Assembly: GCF_014297445.1 (NCBI RefSeq)
Contig: NZ_JACORU010000002.1
Coordinates: 1-64,000 of the forward strand
Length of the DNA: 64,000 bases
Direction of reading: 5' to 3'
DNA from: Ramlibacter albus
GTDB lineage: Bacteria > Pseudomonadota > Gammaproteobacteria > Burkholderiales > Burkholderiaceae_C
Shown: one piece after another, positions 16,788 to 28,329 of the stretch
Layout: each line of letters begins with the position of its first letter
How positions within the stretch are numbered: the first letter of the stretch is position 1
Notes under the pieces: model-generated
Database searches by the model: none
The model's input: only the letters and a program-made list of their open reading frames with translations
Told to the model about the DNA's origin: nothing
Position numbers and translations under genes: made by a program

Positions 16788-18083
16788 CTAGAGCAGTTCG
16801 TTGACCAGGTAGAAGGCGTGTTCGCGGATCTTCTTGAGAGGGCTGCGCTTGTTCCATGTGTCCAGGGTGATCTCGTTCGCGCGGGCCACGTACTTCTCGA
16901 AGATGCCGTCGAGCCGCTGCGCCGTCGCGGCATCGAGGATACCCAATGTGATCTCGTCGTTCGTCTCGAACGACCGGTCGTCGAAATTCGTGGAGCCCAC
17001 GGCGCACCACTGGCCGTCCACCGTCATCACCTTCTGGTGCAGCAGCGTGTGCGGATATTCGAACAGGCGCACGCCGCACTTGAGCAGCTTCTCGAAGTTG
17101 CGGTGGCCGGCGCGCTGCACCATCGGCGAGTCGGAGCCGGCCGTGGAGGGCATCAGCACGCGCACGTCCACGCCGCGCTTCACGGCTGCACCCATCGCGT
17201 CGATGGCTTCGGGCTCGGGGATGAAGTACGGGTTCTGGATCCACAGCCGCTTCTTCGCGATGCACAGGATGCTGTGGTGGAGCACCTTCACCGACGACGC
17301 GGAGTTGCTGGGCTTCACGTAGGCGGCATGCATCAGCACATCGCCCGCCGGCTCCAGCTTCGGGAAGTAATCGTCGCCGATGAACAGCTCGCCGGTCTCG
17401 CCGATCCAGTTGTCGCAGAAGCAGCCCTGCAGGCTGTGGACGATGGGGCCGCGCACATGGATGCTCACGTCCGCGAAGTGGCAGCCGTCCTGCGCGTCGC
17501 CCAGCCAGTCGTCGACGATGCAGTGGCCGCCGACGAAGGCTTCGCGGCCGTCGATCACGCACAGCTTGCGGTGGTCGCGGTCGTTCAGCAGGCCCAGGTT
17601 CTGGATGCTGCGCTTGTGGAAGAACTGCAGCTTCACGCCCGCGCCGCGCAGCCTTTGCCGCGTTGCGTCGGCCATCTTCTTGCCGCCCGTGTCGTCCAGC
17701 ATCACGCGCACGGCCACACCGGCGCGTGCGCGTTCGCACAAGGCGTCGGCCATGCGCGTGGCCAGCACGCCGTCCTTCCAGAGGAAGGTCTCGAAGTTCA
17801 CCGACTTCTTGGCGGCGCGGATGCGCTCGATGAGCACGTCGAAGAACGCGCCGTTCTCGTGCACCTGCACCGAGTTGCCGGGCACGGGTGTGCTGAGGGT
17901 GAGGCCGGCGAGTGATGGGATGACGTCGCAGATCGGCGCCTCGCATTCCACCTGCAGCTTGGGTGCCTTCTGCCGCCGCAGCGACCAGATGGCGATACCC
18001 ATCGCTGCAATGAGCACGGTGGACAGCACGGCGCCCTTGGACGGGCGCTGCGCGTGCTGGAACGGCATCAGTCGAGCGGACAT
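16788..18083 (-). CDS. Phospholipase D-like protein / cardiolipin synthase (ClsB type)
   Basis: A 431-residue protein with one N-terminal membrane helix (AVLSTVLIAAMGIAIWSLRR) and two HKD motifs: DHRKLCVIDGREAFVGG and HQKVMTVDGQWCAVGSTN, the second followed by DDRSFETNDE. This two-domain arrangement is that of cardiolipin synthases, which join two phosphatidylglycerol molecules or transfer a phosphatidyl group at the inner membrane. Starts at 18083 and 18068 are both possible (AAGGA precedes both). It begins 4 bases after the MFS stop codon, so the two genes are cotranscribed. Confidence 0.82.
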   Translation of the reverse strand: MSARLMPFQHAQRPSKGAVLSTVLIAAMGIAIWSLRRQKAPKLQVECEAPICDVIPSLAGLTLSTPVPGNSVQVHENGAFFDVLIERIRAAKKSVNFETFLWKDGVLATRMADALCERARAGVAVRVMLDDTGGKKMADATRQRLRGAGVKLQFFHKRSIQNLGLLNDRDHRKLCVIDGREAFVGGHCIVDDWLGDAQDGCHFADVSIHVRGPIVHSLQGCFCDNWIGETGELFIGDDYFPKLEPAGDVLMHAAYVKPSNSASSVKVLHHSILCIAKKRLWIQNPYFIPEPEAIDAMGAAVKRGVDVRVLMPSTAGSDSPMVQRAGHRNFEKLLKCGVRLFEYPHTLLHQKVMTVDGQWCAVGSTNFDDRSFETNDEITLGILDAATAQRLDGIFEKYVARANEITLDTWNKRSPLKKIREHAFYLVNELL

Positions 18084-18087
18084 CCTT

Positions 18088-20441
<2,354 letters not shown>

Positions 20442-20456
20442 TGGGAAAATCGCGCC

Positions 20457-21008
20457 ATGCCCCTGCCACCCCCCGCTGCCCGGCAGCACCTCCACACCCG
20501 CGCCGCCACCTACCGCGGCTACCTTCGCGACGACGGCCTCTGGGACATCGAAGCCGAGATGGCCGACACCAAGACCTATGTGCAGCCGCGCGCCGGCGAC
20601 CAGCTCCGCGAGGCCGGCGAGCCCATCCATGGCATGGCCATCCGCATCACCCTGGACGAGGGCATGACCATCCGCGCCATCGCGGCCTCGATGGACGCCA
20701 CGCCTTTCGGCGAATGCCGGCAGGGCGAGGACCCGATGCAGAAGATGGTCGGCGTGCGCCTGGGCCCCGGCTGGCGCCAGGCCATCGACGAGCGCCTGGG
20801 CGGCGTGCGCGGCTGCACGCACCTGCGCGAGCTGCTCTTCAACATGGCCACGGCCGCGTACCAGACGGTCTTCCCGTACCGGCAGCTGAGCCTGAAGCCC
20901 GCCGAGGTGACCCAGCCGCCCCACCACCTCGACCGCTGCATCGCGTGGGACCTGCAGGGGACCGTCGTGCAACGCACCTACCCGCAGTTCGCGCGCAAGG
21001 CCGCGTAG
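20457..21008 (+). CDS. DUF2889 family protein
   Basis: This 183-residue cytoplasmic protein matches the DUF2889 pattern: an early LRDDGLWDIEAEMADTKTY, a central PMQKMVGVRLGPGWRQAI, then GCTHLRELLFNMATAAYQT. A Cys-His pair around GCTHL is typical of the family, whose function is unknown. DUF2889 genes in Burkholderiales often sit near CoA or feruloyl-type metabolism genes, but here the neighbours are an oxidoreductase and an ABC_sub_bind protein. The ATG follows GAAAAT by 6 bases, without a clear Shine-Dalgarno sequence. Confidence 0.82.
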   Translation: MPLPPPAARQHLHTRAATYRGYLRDDGLWDIEAEMADTKTYVQPRAGDQLREAGEPIHGMAIRITLDEGMTIRAIAASMDATPFGECRQGEDPMQKMVGVRLGPGWRQAIDERLGGVRGCTHLRELLFNMATAAYQTVFPYRQLSLKPAEVTQPPHHLDRCIAWDLQGTVVQRTYPQFARKAA

Positions 21009-21012
21009 CGCC

Positions 21013-21996
21013 ATGGACCGCCGCCGCTTCACCCTCGACGCGCTTGCGCTTGCGGGTGGTGCGGCGGTCGGCGCAGCGGCGCGGGCGCAAGGGGTGCGCC
21101 GTATCGGCGTGCTGTCGCCTGCCGTCACTTCGCAGATGCTGCAGTCGTTCCGTGACGGGTTGAGCGACCTGGGCTATGTCGAAGGCCGCACGCTCGTGGT
21201 CGAAGTGGCCTCCGCCGAGGGCCGGATCGACAAGCTGCCGGCGCTCGCCGAAGGGCTGGTGAAGTCGCGTGTCGAGGTGATCGTGGTCGCGGGCCCCATC
21301 CCGCTGCAGGCGGCGAGGAACGCGACGAGTTCGATCCCCATCGTGATGATGGCCTCCAGCAGCGACCCGCTCGGCGAGGGCGTCGTCCGCACCCTTGCGC
21401 GGCCGGGCGGCAACGTGACGGGCCTGACCTACGCGGTGTCGACGGAGCGCTTCGCCAAGCAGCTCGAAGTGCTGAAGGAGGCCGCGCCCGCGACGAAGCG
21501 CGTGGCCGTGTGCATGGACATCGGGGTCGACGCCTATCGCAAATCCTGGCAGGCACCGCTGGAGGCCGCCATCCCGCGACTGGGCATGCAGCTGCTCGAA
21601 CCGGTGCGGCTTTCGGCGAGCTCCGACATGGCCGGGGCGTTCGCCGCGATGCGCCAGCAACGCGTCGACGCGGTGATGGTCGCCATCGGCGGCCTCATCA
21701 ACACCTTCGCGCGCGAGCTCGCCGCGGCAGCGGTCCAGCACAAGCTGCCGACCATCGCCGCGCAGAAGTCGTTCACGCGCGCCGGCGGGCTCGTGAGCTA
21801 TGGCCCCGACATCCCGGCGATCTACCGCCGCGCGGCCACGTACGTGGACCGCATCCTCAAAGGCACGCCCGCGGCTGAATTGCCCGTGGAGCTGCCGACG
21901 AAATACGAACTCGCGCTGAACACGAAGACCGCTGCCGCGCTCGGCCTTGCGCTGCCGCAGTCGCTCGTGCTGCGTGCGGACGAGGTCTACCAGTAG
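21013..21996 (+). CDS. ABC transporter substrate-binding protein (ABC_sub_bind family)
   Basis: This 327-residue protein starts with a twin-arginine-like signal (MDRRRFTLDALALAGGAAVG, cleavage near ARAQ). The mature part fits the PF04392 pattern: RRIGVLSPAV, FRDGLSDLGYVEGRTLVVE, LVKSRVEVIVVAGP, IPIVMMASSSDPLGEGVV, LARPGGNVTGLT and VSYGPDIPAIYRRAATYVD. These periplasmic binding proteins have poorly known ligands, and no permease or ATPase gene is adjacent, so it is an orphan component. It follows the DUF2889 stop by 4 bases. Confidence 0.85.
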   Translation: MDRRRFTLDALALAGGAAVGAAARAQGVRRIGVLSPAVTSQMLQSFRDGLSDLGYVEGRTLVVEVASAEGRIDKLPALAEGLVKSRVEVIVVAGPIPLQAARNATSSIPIVMMASSSDPLGEGVVRTLARPGGNVTGLTYAVSTERFAKQLEVLKEAAPATKRVAVCMDIGVDAYRKSWQAPLEAAIPRLGMQLLEPVRLSASSDMAGAFAAMRQQRVDAVMVAIGGLINTFARELAAAAVQHKLPTIAAQKSFTRAGGLVSYGPDIPAIYRRAATYVDRILKGTPAAELPVELPTKYELALNTKTAAALGLALPQSLVLRADEVYQ

Positions 21997-22064
21997 CCCC
22001 GCCGGGCTGCAACGCGCCGCAGTCCTACACCGCGGATGCGTAGCGCAACAGTAGATTCGCACCC

Positions 22065-24059
22065 ATGAACCCCGCTTTGCGCCGCTGGGCGACGTGGATA
22101 CGCCGTGCCTGGCCCGCCGCCCTCGGCGCCGCGATCCTCTACCCGCTGATGCTGGTGCCGTTCACGCCCAGCGTGGACGACATCCGCCGCGTCAAGACCG
22201 AAGCACCGTCGGTGATGATGTCCGCCGACGGCGTGCAGCTTGCCGAGTTCCGCCGGCTCAACCGCCAATGGGTGCCGCTCGCGAAGATATCGCCCAAGGT
22301 GGTGGACGCGCTCATCGCCACCGAGGACCGGCGCTTCTACTCGCACTACGGCATCGACCCCGTGCGCACCGTGGGCGCGGGCGTGCGCACGCTGCTGGGC
22401 GACCGGCAGGGCGGCAGCACCATCACGCAGCAGCTCGCGCGCAACCTGTACCCGGAGGAGATCGGCCGCTCGATCAGCCTCACGCGCAAGGTGAAGGAAG
22501 CCATCACCGCGATGAAGATCGAGCGCGTGTACAGCAAGCAGGAGATCCTGGAGAGCTACCTCAACACGGTGCCCTTCCTCTACAACGCGTTCGGCATCGA
22601 GATGGCCGCGCGGACGTACTTCGACAAGTCGGCGAACCAGCTCAATGTGCTCGAAGCGGCGACGCTGATCGGCATGCTCAAGGGCACGAGCTTCTACAAC
22701 CCGGTGCTCAACCCCGAGCGCGCGCTGGCCCGGCGCAACTTCGTCCTCGCGCAGATGGCCAGGGCGGGCAAGGTCGATCCCGCGACGCTGAAGACGCTGA
22801 GCGCCAGGCCGCTGGGCCTGGACTTCGAACGCCAGACCGAGCCGCTGGGCATCGCGCCGCACGCCGCGCAGCAGGTGCGCGGCTGGCTCATCGCATGGGC
22901 GGACCGCAAGGGCTACAACATCTATTCCGACGGGCTCGTTGTGCGCACCACCTTGCAGTCGCGCCTGCAGAAGGCGGCGAATGCGGCGGTGACGCGGCAA
23001 CTGCAGCAGTTGCAAGGCTACGTGCCGCGCCGCAAGGGCGAGGAGGCCGCGGTGCTGCAGGCGGGCTTTCTCGCGCTCGACCCGCGCAACGGCCACGTCA
23101 AGGCCTGGGTCGGCAGCCGCGACTACGCCACCGAGCAGTTCGACCACGTGAACCAGGCGCGGCGCCAGCCGGGGTCCACGTTCAAGCCGTTCGTGTACGG
23201 CGCCGCGTTCGAAGCGGGCATGTCGCCGTTCGACGTGTTCGTGGACCAGCCGGTCTTCATCCGGCAGGACGGCGGGCCGGTGTGGAGCCCGAGCGACGTC
23301 ACCCCGCCTTCGGGCCTGCCCACCACGCTGCGCGACGGCCTTGTGTACTCCAAGAACACCATCACCGCGCAGGTGATGATGCGCATCGGCCCGCAGCGCG
23401 TGGCGCAGTTCGCGCGCGGCATGGGCATACGCCAGAGCAAGCTGGAGGAGGTGCCTTCGCTCGCGCTGGGCACGAGCCCCGTCACGCTCAAGGAGATGGT
23501 GTCCGCCTACGGCAGCATCGCCAACGGGGGGCACTACGTCGAGCCCGTGCTCATCACGCAGATCGAGGACAAGCAGGGCAACGTGCTGGAGACGATCGCG
23601 CCCGCGCCGCCCGAGCCGCCGGCGATGTCGCTCGTGCAGTCGCTGCAGCTCGTGAACGTGATGCGAGGCGTGGTGGACGAAGGCACCGGCGTCGCGATCC
23701 GCGCGCGCTACGGCATCGAGGCGGACGTCGCGGGCAAGACCGGCACCACGCAGGACAACAGCGACGGCTGGTTCATCCTGATGCATCCGCAGCTGGTCGC
23801 GGGCGCGTGGGTCGGCTTCAACGACAACAAGGTCACCATGGGCGACAGCTGGGGGCAGGGCGCCCGCAGCGCATTGCCGATCGTGGGCGAGGTGGTGCAG
23901 CAGTCGCTGCGCAACCGCTGGATAGACCCGCGGGTGGAGTGGTCGATCCCGCGGCCCGTGCGCCAGCCGGGGCAAAGGCCGGGGGGCATTCCTGTGCGGC
24001 CGCGCCAGGAGGACCCGATCGGGGATGTGTTCAGGAGGCTGTTCAGGATTTTCCAGTAG
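22065..24059 (+). CDS. Class A penicillin-binding protein (PBP1a-like)
   Basis: A 664-residue bifunctional murein synthase. There is one N-terminal membrane helix (AALGAAILYPLMLVPF). The GT51 glycosyltransferase has EDRRFYSHYGID near residue 88 and GGSTITQQLARNLYP near 117. The transpeptidase has catalytic STFKP near 370, SKN in VYSKNTITAQ near 428 and KTGTT near 557. It polymerises lipid II and cross-links peptidoglycan in the periplasm. It is shorter than canonical PBP1a (about 750-850 residues), lacking most of the insert between domains. The start lies 7 bases after TAGATT with no Shine-Dalgarno. Confidence 0.9.
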   Translation: MNPALRRWATWIRRAWPAALGAAILYPLMLVPFTPSVDDIRRVKTEAPSVMMSADGVQLAEFRRLNRQWVPLAKISPKVVDALIATEDRRFYSHYGIDPVRTVGAGVRTLLGDRQGGSTITQQLARNLYPEEIGRSISLTRKVKEAITAMKIERVYSKQEILESYLNTVPFLYNAFGIEMAARTYFDKSANQLNVLEAATLIGMLKGTSFYNPVLNPERALARRNFVLAQMARAGKVDPATLKTLSARPLGLDFERQTEPLGIAPHAAQQVRGWLIAWADRKGYNIYSDGLVVRTTLQSRLQKAANAAVTRQLQQLQGYVPRRKGEEAAVLQAGFLALDPRNGHVKAWVGSRDYATEQFDHVNQARRQPGSTFKPFVYGAAFEAGMSPFDVFVDQPVFIRQDGGPVWSPSDVTPPSGLPTTLRDGLVYSKNTITAQVMMRIGPQRVAQFARGMGIRQSKLEEVPSLALGTSPVTLKEMVSAYGSIANGGHYVEPVLITQIEDKQGNVLETIAPAPPEPPAMSLVQSLQLVNVMRGVVDEGTGVAIRARYGIEADVAGKTGTTQDNSDGWFILMHPQLVAGAWVGFNDNKVTMGDSWGQGARSALPIVGEVVQQSLRNRWIDPRVEWSIPRPVRQPGQRPGGIPVRPRQEDPIGDVFRRLFRIFQ

Positions 24060-24139
24060 GCGCGCCACTCACGGCTTGGGGAACCGGGAGCCCTGCGAGG
24101 GTTACCCAGCTTCTTCACCCACTCTTGTGAGCCGCTTCG

Positions 24140-25753
24140 ATGCAACCCCGCCTCCCACACGATCGTTCTGTTCGCATGCACTTCACGCCGGAAGGCACGC
24201 GGGCCTTGCCCGACCGGATGGTCTCCTTCGGCCACACGGTGGCGCTGCTGGGTGCGCACACGCCGCCGGACGAGTTCGCCGACGCGTTCGGCCAGCTTCA
24301 CGAGCTGCCGCCAGGCGGGGACCTGTTCAATGCCGCGCTGCTGCTGACCACCTGTTGCGACCGCGCGGACAGCACGGCGATCGTCGGGCCTCGCGACCGC
24401 AACCGGTTCGCCGAACTCGTCATCGAACACGCCCACATGGTGCCCGGCACGCCGATGGCGGCGCGTGCAACCGAGACCGCGTTGCGCCATGTCCAGTCGC
24501 TCGTGAACGCACTTGCCGCACTTTCGGCCAGCCCGGAGCGGACACGCGAATTCATGCAGCGCCTGCCCGAACTCGTGAAGTGCCTTCGGTTCGCGGCCGA
24601 GGCCGCCATCAAGGCCGATAGCTCGGACGCCCAGGTCGACGTTGCGAGCAACGCGGCGATCACCTTGCAGTGCGCGGTGGACGCGGGCGTGCCATGGATG
24701 GACCCCGCCATCCCCGAGCTGGCGCAACTTGCGCGCGGCAATCATGTGGAAAATACCTTGGCGCGCGGCGAGTGCGGTGCGTTCCTGACCGGGAAGGTGA
24801 GCTCTGCCTGCTTCGCGCAGCCGCCGGCCCGGGTCGATGCCGCGGCGTGGCTGGGCTTGCTGCCGCCCCTGGACGCGGCGTCGGCCAGCGAGTTCGTCCG
24901 CACACTCCTGCGCAGCCCCCTCGACCACGCCAGCGCGGCCTATCCTTTGCGAACCGCCCGCGCCGAGGTTGCGGCGCAGGTCGTCCGCTTCTATCCCGTA
25001 TGCCACGAAGTCGCGGCCAGGTTGCTGGCGCAAGACCTGAAGGTGCATCTTGCGTCGCCGGACGCGCCCGGCCTCGATGCATGCCTCCAGGCGACCAGCA
25101 CTGCGGCGTTCGAGGCCGCGGCGTGGCTCGAGGACGACAAGCAACGCTGGAACGAGGTGATGGCGCTCGCCATGGCAGCCACGGAATCGGGCTACCCGGA
25201 ATTGATCGGCGCCTGGCCGATCGCGGAGGAGGCGGCGCGGCTTGCAAACGAATGCCTGAGCAAGGCGCAGTCGATGGTACGCGACGTCGTGGGCCAGGAG
25301 GATGAACTGCCAGCCCACCTGCAGCAGGCGGTGGGCCTGCTGTGGGCGGCGGCGGATTTGCACGACCGGCGCGCGAACCTTGCCGGGCGTACGGCACAGC
25401 GCGAGCGCGTGCTGGACACGTTCAAATGGCTCGCCTTTTCGCTCGAACCCGCCCACCAGCACTGCAGGTTACGCCCGCGGGTCGCCGCGATGTTTGCCGT
25501 GCTCGCCGTGTGCGCGCCGAATGCGCCTCGGACCAACTTGCCCCGCGCGGTGCGCGGGTGCGTCGAAGAGTTCGACAGGGAGCGGATGGGACGTGTCTGC
25601 CGCGAGATCGAGGCGAACACGACGTTGCTGCCCGAGCTTGTGCCCATCGTTGCGGCGTACGCCGACCCGATGGTGCTCATGGGCACGCTGCTTGAATGGG
25701 CGTTGACACTCGACAAAGGCGACTCGCACACCGGGCCGCATCGACGCGACTGA
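24140..25753 (+). CDS. Large helical protein of unknown function, member A of a local paralog family
   Basis: This 537-residue protein is rich in Ala, Leu, Glu and Arg and almost entirely alpha-helical by composition, with no signal peptide or membrane helix. I do not recognise a family. Short segments recur in two other genes of this window: EVAAQVVRFYP (near 275) matches EVARLVVRCFP of the 42520 gene, AWPIAEEAARLANE (near 358) matches AYAIEEDACALRSE of the same gene, and AVGLLWAAADLHD (near 397) matches AINLYWAAAALAD of the 26560 gene. The start is uncertain (ATG 24140 or 24176), neither with a clear ribosome site. Helical-repeat scaffolds and secreted effectors are both possible. Confidence 0.65.
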   Translation: MQPRLPHDRSVRMHFTPEGTRALPDRMVSFGHTVALLGAHTPPDEFADAFGQLHELPPGGDLFNAALLLTTCCDRADSTAIVGPRDRNRFAELVIEHAHMVPGTPMAARATETALRHVQSLVNALAALSASPERTREFMQRLPELVKCLRFAAEAAIKADSSDAQVDVASNAAITLQCAVDAGVPWMDPAIPELAQLARGNHVENTLARGECGAFLTGKVSSACFAQPPARVDAAAWLGLLPPLDAASASEFVRTLLRSPLDHASAAYPLRTARAEVAAQVVRFYPVCHEVAARLLAQDLKVHLASPDAPGLDACLQATSTAAFEAAAWLEDDKQRWNEVMALAMAATESGYPELIGAWPIAEEAARLANECLSKAQSMVRDVVGQEDELPAHLQQAVGLLWAAADLHDRRANLAGRTAQRERVLDTFKWLAFSLEPAHQHCRLRPRVAAMFAVLAVCAPNAPRTNLPRAVRGCVEEFDRERMGRVCREIEANTTLLPELVPIVAAYADPMVLMGTLLEWALTLDKGDSHTGPHRRD

Positions 25754-25836
25754 CGCGCGGCCGGTCCGCTGCGGGACAGCGAGCGGGCCGGCGCGATGGA
25801 ACAATGCCGGTTTTCCAGCCAACGAGGACACCCGCC

Positions 25837-26484
25837 ATGCTGAAACTCCACGGTTTCGCCATCAGCAACTACTACAACAAGGTCAAGCTCGCCCTGCTCG
25901 AAAAAGGCATCCCCTTCGAGGAGGTCTACTGCGCGACCAAGAGCACCGACGAGGCCGTGCTGGCCGTGTCGCCGCTGGCCAAGATCCCCTTCCTCACCAC
26001 GGACGAAGGCGGCCTGTGTGAGAGCCAGGCCATCCTCGAATACATCGAGGCGAAGTACCCCGACAAACCGCTGCTGCCCAAGGACCCGATGCAGGCCGCC
26101 AAGGTGAGGGAGCTCGTCACCTTCCTCGACTGGCACCTGGAGATCACCGCGCGGCAGCTTTATGGCATGGCGTTCTTCGGTGCGCCGGCGCTGTCGGAGA
26201 GCAACCAGGCGCGCATCCGCAAGGACCTGGAGAAGGACATCGCGGGCTTCAAGCGCCTGGCGAAATTCTCCCCGTACGTGGCGGGCGACACGTTCACCCT
26301 GGCGGACTGCAGCGCGTTCGCCAACCTGCCGCTGGTGGCGATGACCACCAAGGCCGTCTACGGCGAAGACCTGCTCGCGGCGGGCGGGATCGACCACAAG
26401 GCGTACACGAAGTTCATCGGCGAGCGGCCTTCGGCGCAGAAGGTGGTGGCGGACCGCAAGGCGGCGACGGCAAAGGCGGGCTGA
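25837..26484 (+). CDS. Glutathione S-transferase family protein
   Basis: A 215-residue protein that starts at ATG 25837 with GAGGA upstream. The N-terminal thioredoxin-like domain reads MLKLHGFAISNYYNKVKLAL, with KIPFLTTDEGGLCESQAILE providing the cis-Pro (VSPLAKIPFL) and the glutathione gamma-glutamyl contact (ESQAI). The C-terminal helical domain carries YVAGDTFTLADCSAFANLPL, the conserved N-capping box with Asp. It conjugates or reduces small electrophiles with glutathione in the cytosol; the class is uncertain. It separates two members of the unknown paralog family. Confidence 0.86.
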   Translation: MLKLHGFAISNYYNKVKLALLEKGIPFEEVYCATKSTDEAVLAVSPLAKIPFLTTDEGGLCESQAILEYIEAKYPDKPLLPKDPMQAAKVRELVTFLDWHLEITARQLYGMAFFGAPALSESNQARIRKDLEKDIAGFKRLAKFSPYVAGDTFTLADCSAFANLPLVAMTTKAVYGEDLLAAGGIDHKAYTKFIGERPSAQKVVADRKAATAKAG

Positions 26485-26559
26485 GCTGCCGGAACCGCAG
26501 CGCAACGCGTGCTACTCATTCGTGGGCTCGACATGGGCTCGCCAGAATGAAAGCAAGCG

Positions 26560-28279
26560 ATGAGCTCGACCGGCAGAACCCCGGGTGTCACATTCCACGT
26601 TCCCGGCCAGGTCGGCGGCCAGGACCGCAAGGCCGCAGCACAGCCGAACCCCTTCCAGGCTGCCGACCCTCTGGCTCGACGCGCGTTGCACGTGCCAGAG
26701 CCGGAAGACGTCAATGAACCGGTGCAGACCATCAGCGAGTTCCTGGCCGACTGCGGGGAGCCGCCGACCATCAGCGAGTTCCTGCGCGGCTGCGCGTCCT
26801 CGGCCGAGGACGAGCCCGCGCTGCCACCACGAGTCGAGGTGCGCATGGGTTGGGGCGAGCCGTCCGCTCGCGACGACGATTCCGATTCGGACGGCGCCCC
26901 CGCCACGCGGACGCCGTGGTTGGACGTCAGCTACTACGACGCCAAGTCCGACATGCCCCTCGGCGGCGTGCTGTATGTGGACCTCGGCCCCGAACACTCC
27001 GACGTCGAGCCGTGGAGGCTGGGCCCTCCCAGCATGTTCGGCGGGGTGGCGTCGGCCCAGCAGTTCCGGCATGCGATGGAGGAGTTCGGGCACCGAGCGC
27101 CCGGCACCGGTGACGAAGCCCTGGTCAACCTTTGCGCCCTGTGCTGCAAGCAGGCCAACGTCAGGCTGCTTCCAACCAAAGGGGGCGACGCCTATACGAG
27201 GCTCGCGATGGACTTCATGCACATGGCGCCGCCAGCGTGCCAGGCGGTCCTGGGCGAGTTCCTGCTCGATTGGGCGGAGATGGCGATGGCCACGCGCGGG
27301 GGCAAACTCCAGTCGAATCAGTTGAAGTTCGCCGCCAATCTCCTCAGGGCGGTGGCACAAAACTCCTCGGACCCCGGCCAGCAGACCCGTGCAGCGGAGA
27401 TGGCCGCCAAGGCGATCGTTCAGCTGGCGTCGTTGTCCCAGCCGAACGGGAGCGGGGGGGGGGGTGCCGGCGCTCGACGCCTTGTCCGCGATGATCCAGG
27501 GGCGCCACGACTGCAGTGCCGAAGAAGCGAAGTGCATCGTTGCCGCCCTGCCGAGGAAAAATGCCACGGCTCGCTACCTGCTCGGTGGCGTCCTCCTCGC
27601 GCCCTGGCGCCTTGGCGGCACCTGCGGCACCACGCAACTCGGCTGGGTGCATCTATGGAAGGAGGGTTGGCGCTACCTGCGTAATAGCGCTTGCCATGTC
27701 ATGGAAGTTGCGGCGCTTCATGCGGTCGAGAGTGCGTCCGCCAGCGTGGAACAGTTCAAGGCGATTTGCACCGCAGGGCTCTCGGTGCAGTGGGAACCTC
27801 ACAATCGCATCGTGCAACTCTGCGTGGATCGAGGCTTGGTCGACATCCTGTGCGACTGCGAAGGCGACGAACTCCAGGCGCGGTACGACTGGTGCGTGCA
27901 GCTTGGGCGGTGGGTCGGCTCCCGCATGTCCGTCGAGGCGATCAATCTATATTGGGCGGCAGCAGCCTTGGCGGATCACAGTCACCCCGAGGAGCTGCGC
28001 ACGCAACGCCGAGAAGAGGTCGGCGCGCGCATCCTGCGCCTACTGGACCATGCCCTGCCGGGGGATCTCTGCGAGGATCACCTGGACAAGGTGGCCGTGC
28101 TGGCCTTCGCCGCGGGTGTGAAGGCGGAGCGCCTGATCGAGACCACCGCGTTGCGGCCGCGCGTGGACACGCTCGCCAAGGCATTCGTGGACCCAGCCAT
28201 CGAGTGCACCCGCGTGACCTTGCTGCTGAGCGCGCTCGCGCAGCAGCGGACCTGCGTCGACGAGAAGCGCGTGCCGTGA
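26560..28279 (+). CDS. Large protein of unknown function, paralog member B, split by a G11 tract
   Basis: Reading begins at ATG 26560 and runs in frame to an 11-G run at 27454-27464. Beyond it that frame turns non-coding-like, while sensible protein continues in the next frame to the stop at 28277-28279. Loss of one G (or gain of two) would join both halves into about 572 residues, close to the 537 and 596 of its relatives. The N-terminal 120 residues are Pro/Asp/Ser-rich, probably disordered, with a 13-residue tandem repeat (TISEFLADCGEPP, then TISEFLRGCASSA). The C-terminal half is helical with many Cys and Trp and contains AINLYWAAAALAD near 460. It is not a recognised family. Phase variation, sequencing error and decay are the alternatives. 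Confidence 0.6.
26728..26784 (+). repeat. 18-base exact tandem direct repeat within member B
   Basis: ACCATCAGCGAGTTCCTG occurs at 26728-26745 and again at 26767-26784 with a 39-base period, encoding two copies of a 13-residue unit beginning TISEFL. Exact nucleotide identity over 18 bases suggests a recent duplication or selection for repeat identity. Confidence 0.7.
27454..27464 (+). repeat. Homopolymeric tract of 11 G (candidate contingency site)
   Basis: Eleven consecutive G residues lie inside the coding region of member B, exactly where the reading frame must change. Long G runs slip during replication and switch genes on and off in phase-variable loci. Ten G would restore the full frame and eleven G leaves it off. 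A base-calling error at this homopolymer is an equally simple explanation. Confidence 0.75.
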
Positions 28280-28329
28280 CGCGGCTGGGACAAGCTGGCC
28301 GTGCCGAAGGCAGCTGTCGGTGAAAGCGT

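Noticed and set aside
27464..28279. The second half of the 26560 gene as an independent gene starting at GTG 27464
   Set aside because: The upstream half has no natural C-terminus and the combined length matches its relatives, so a split single gene is more economical.
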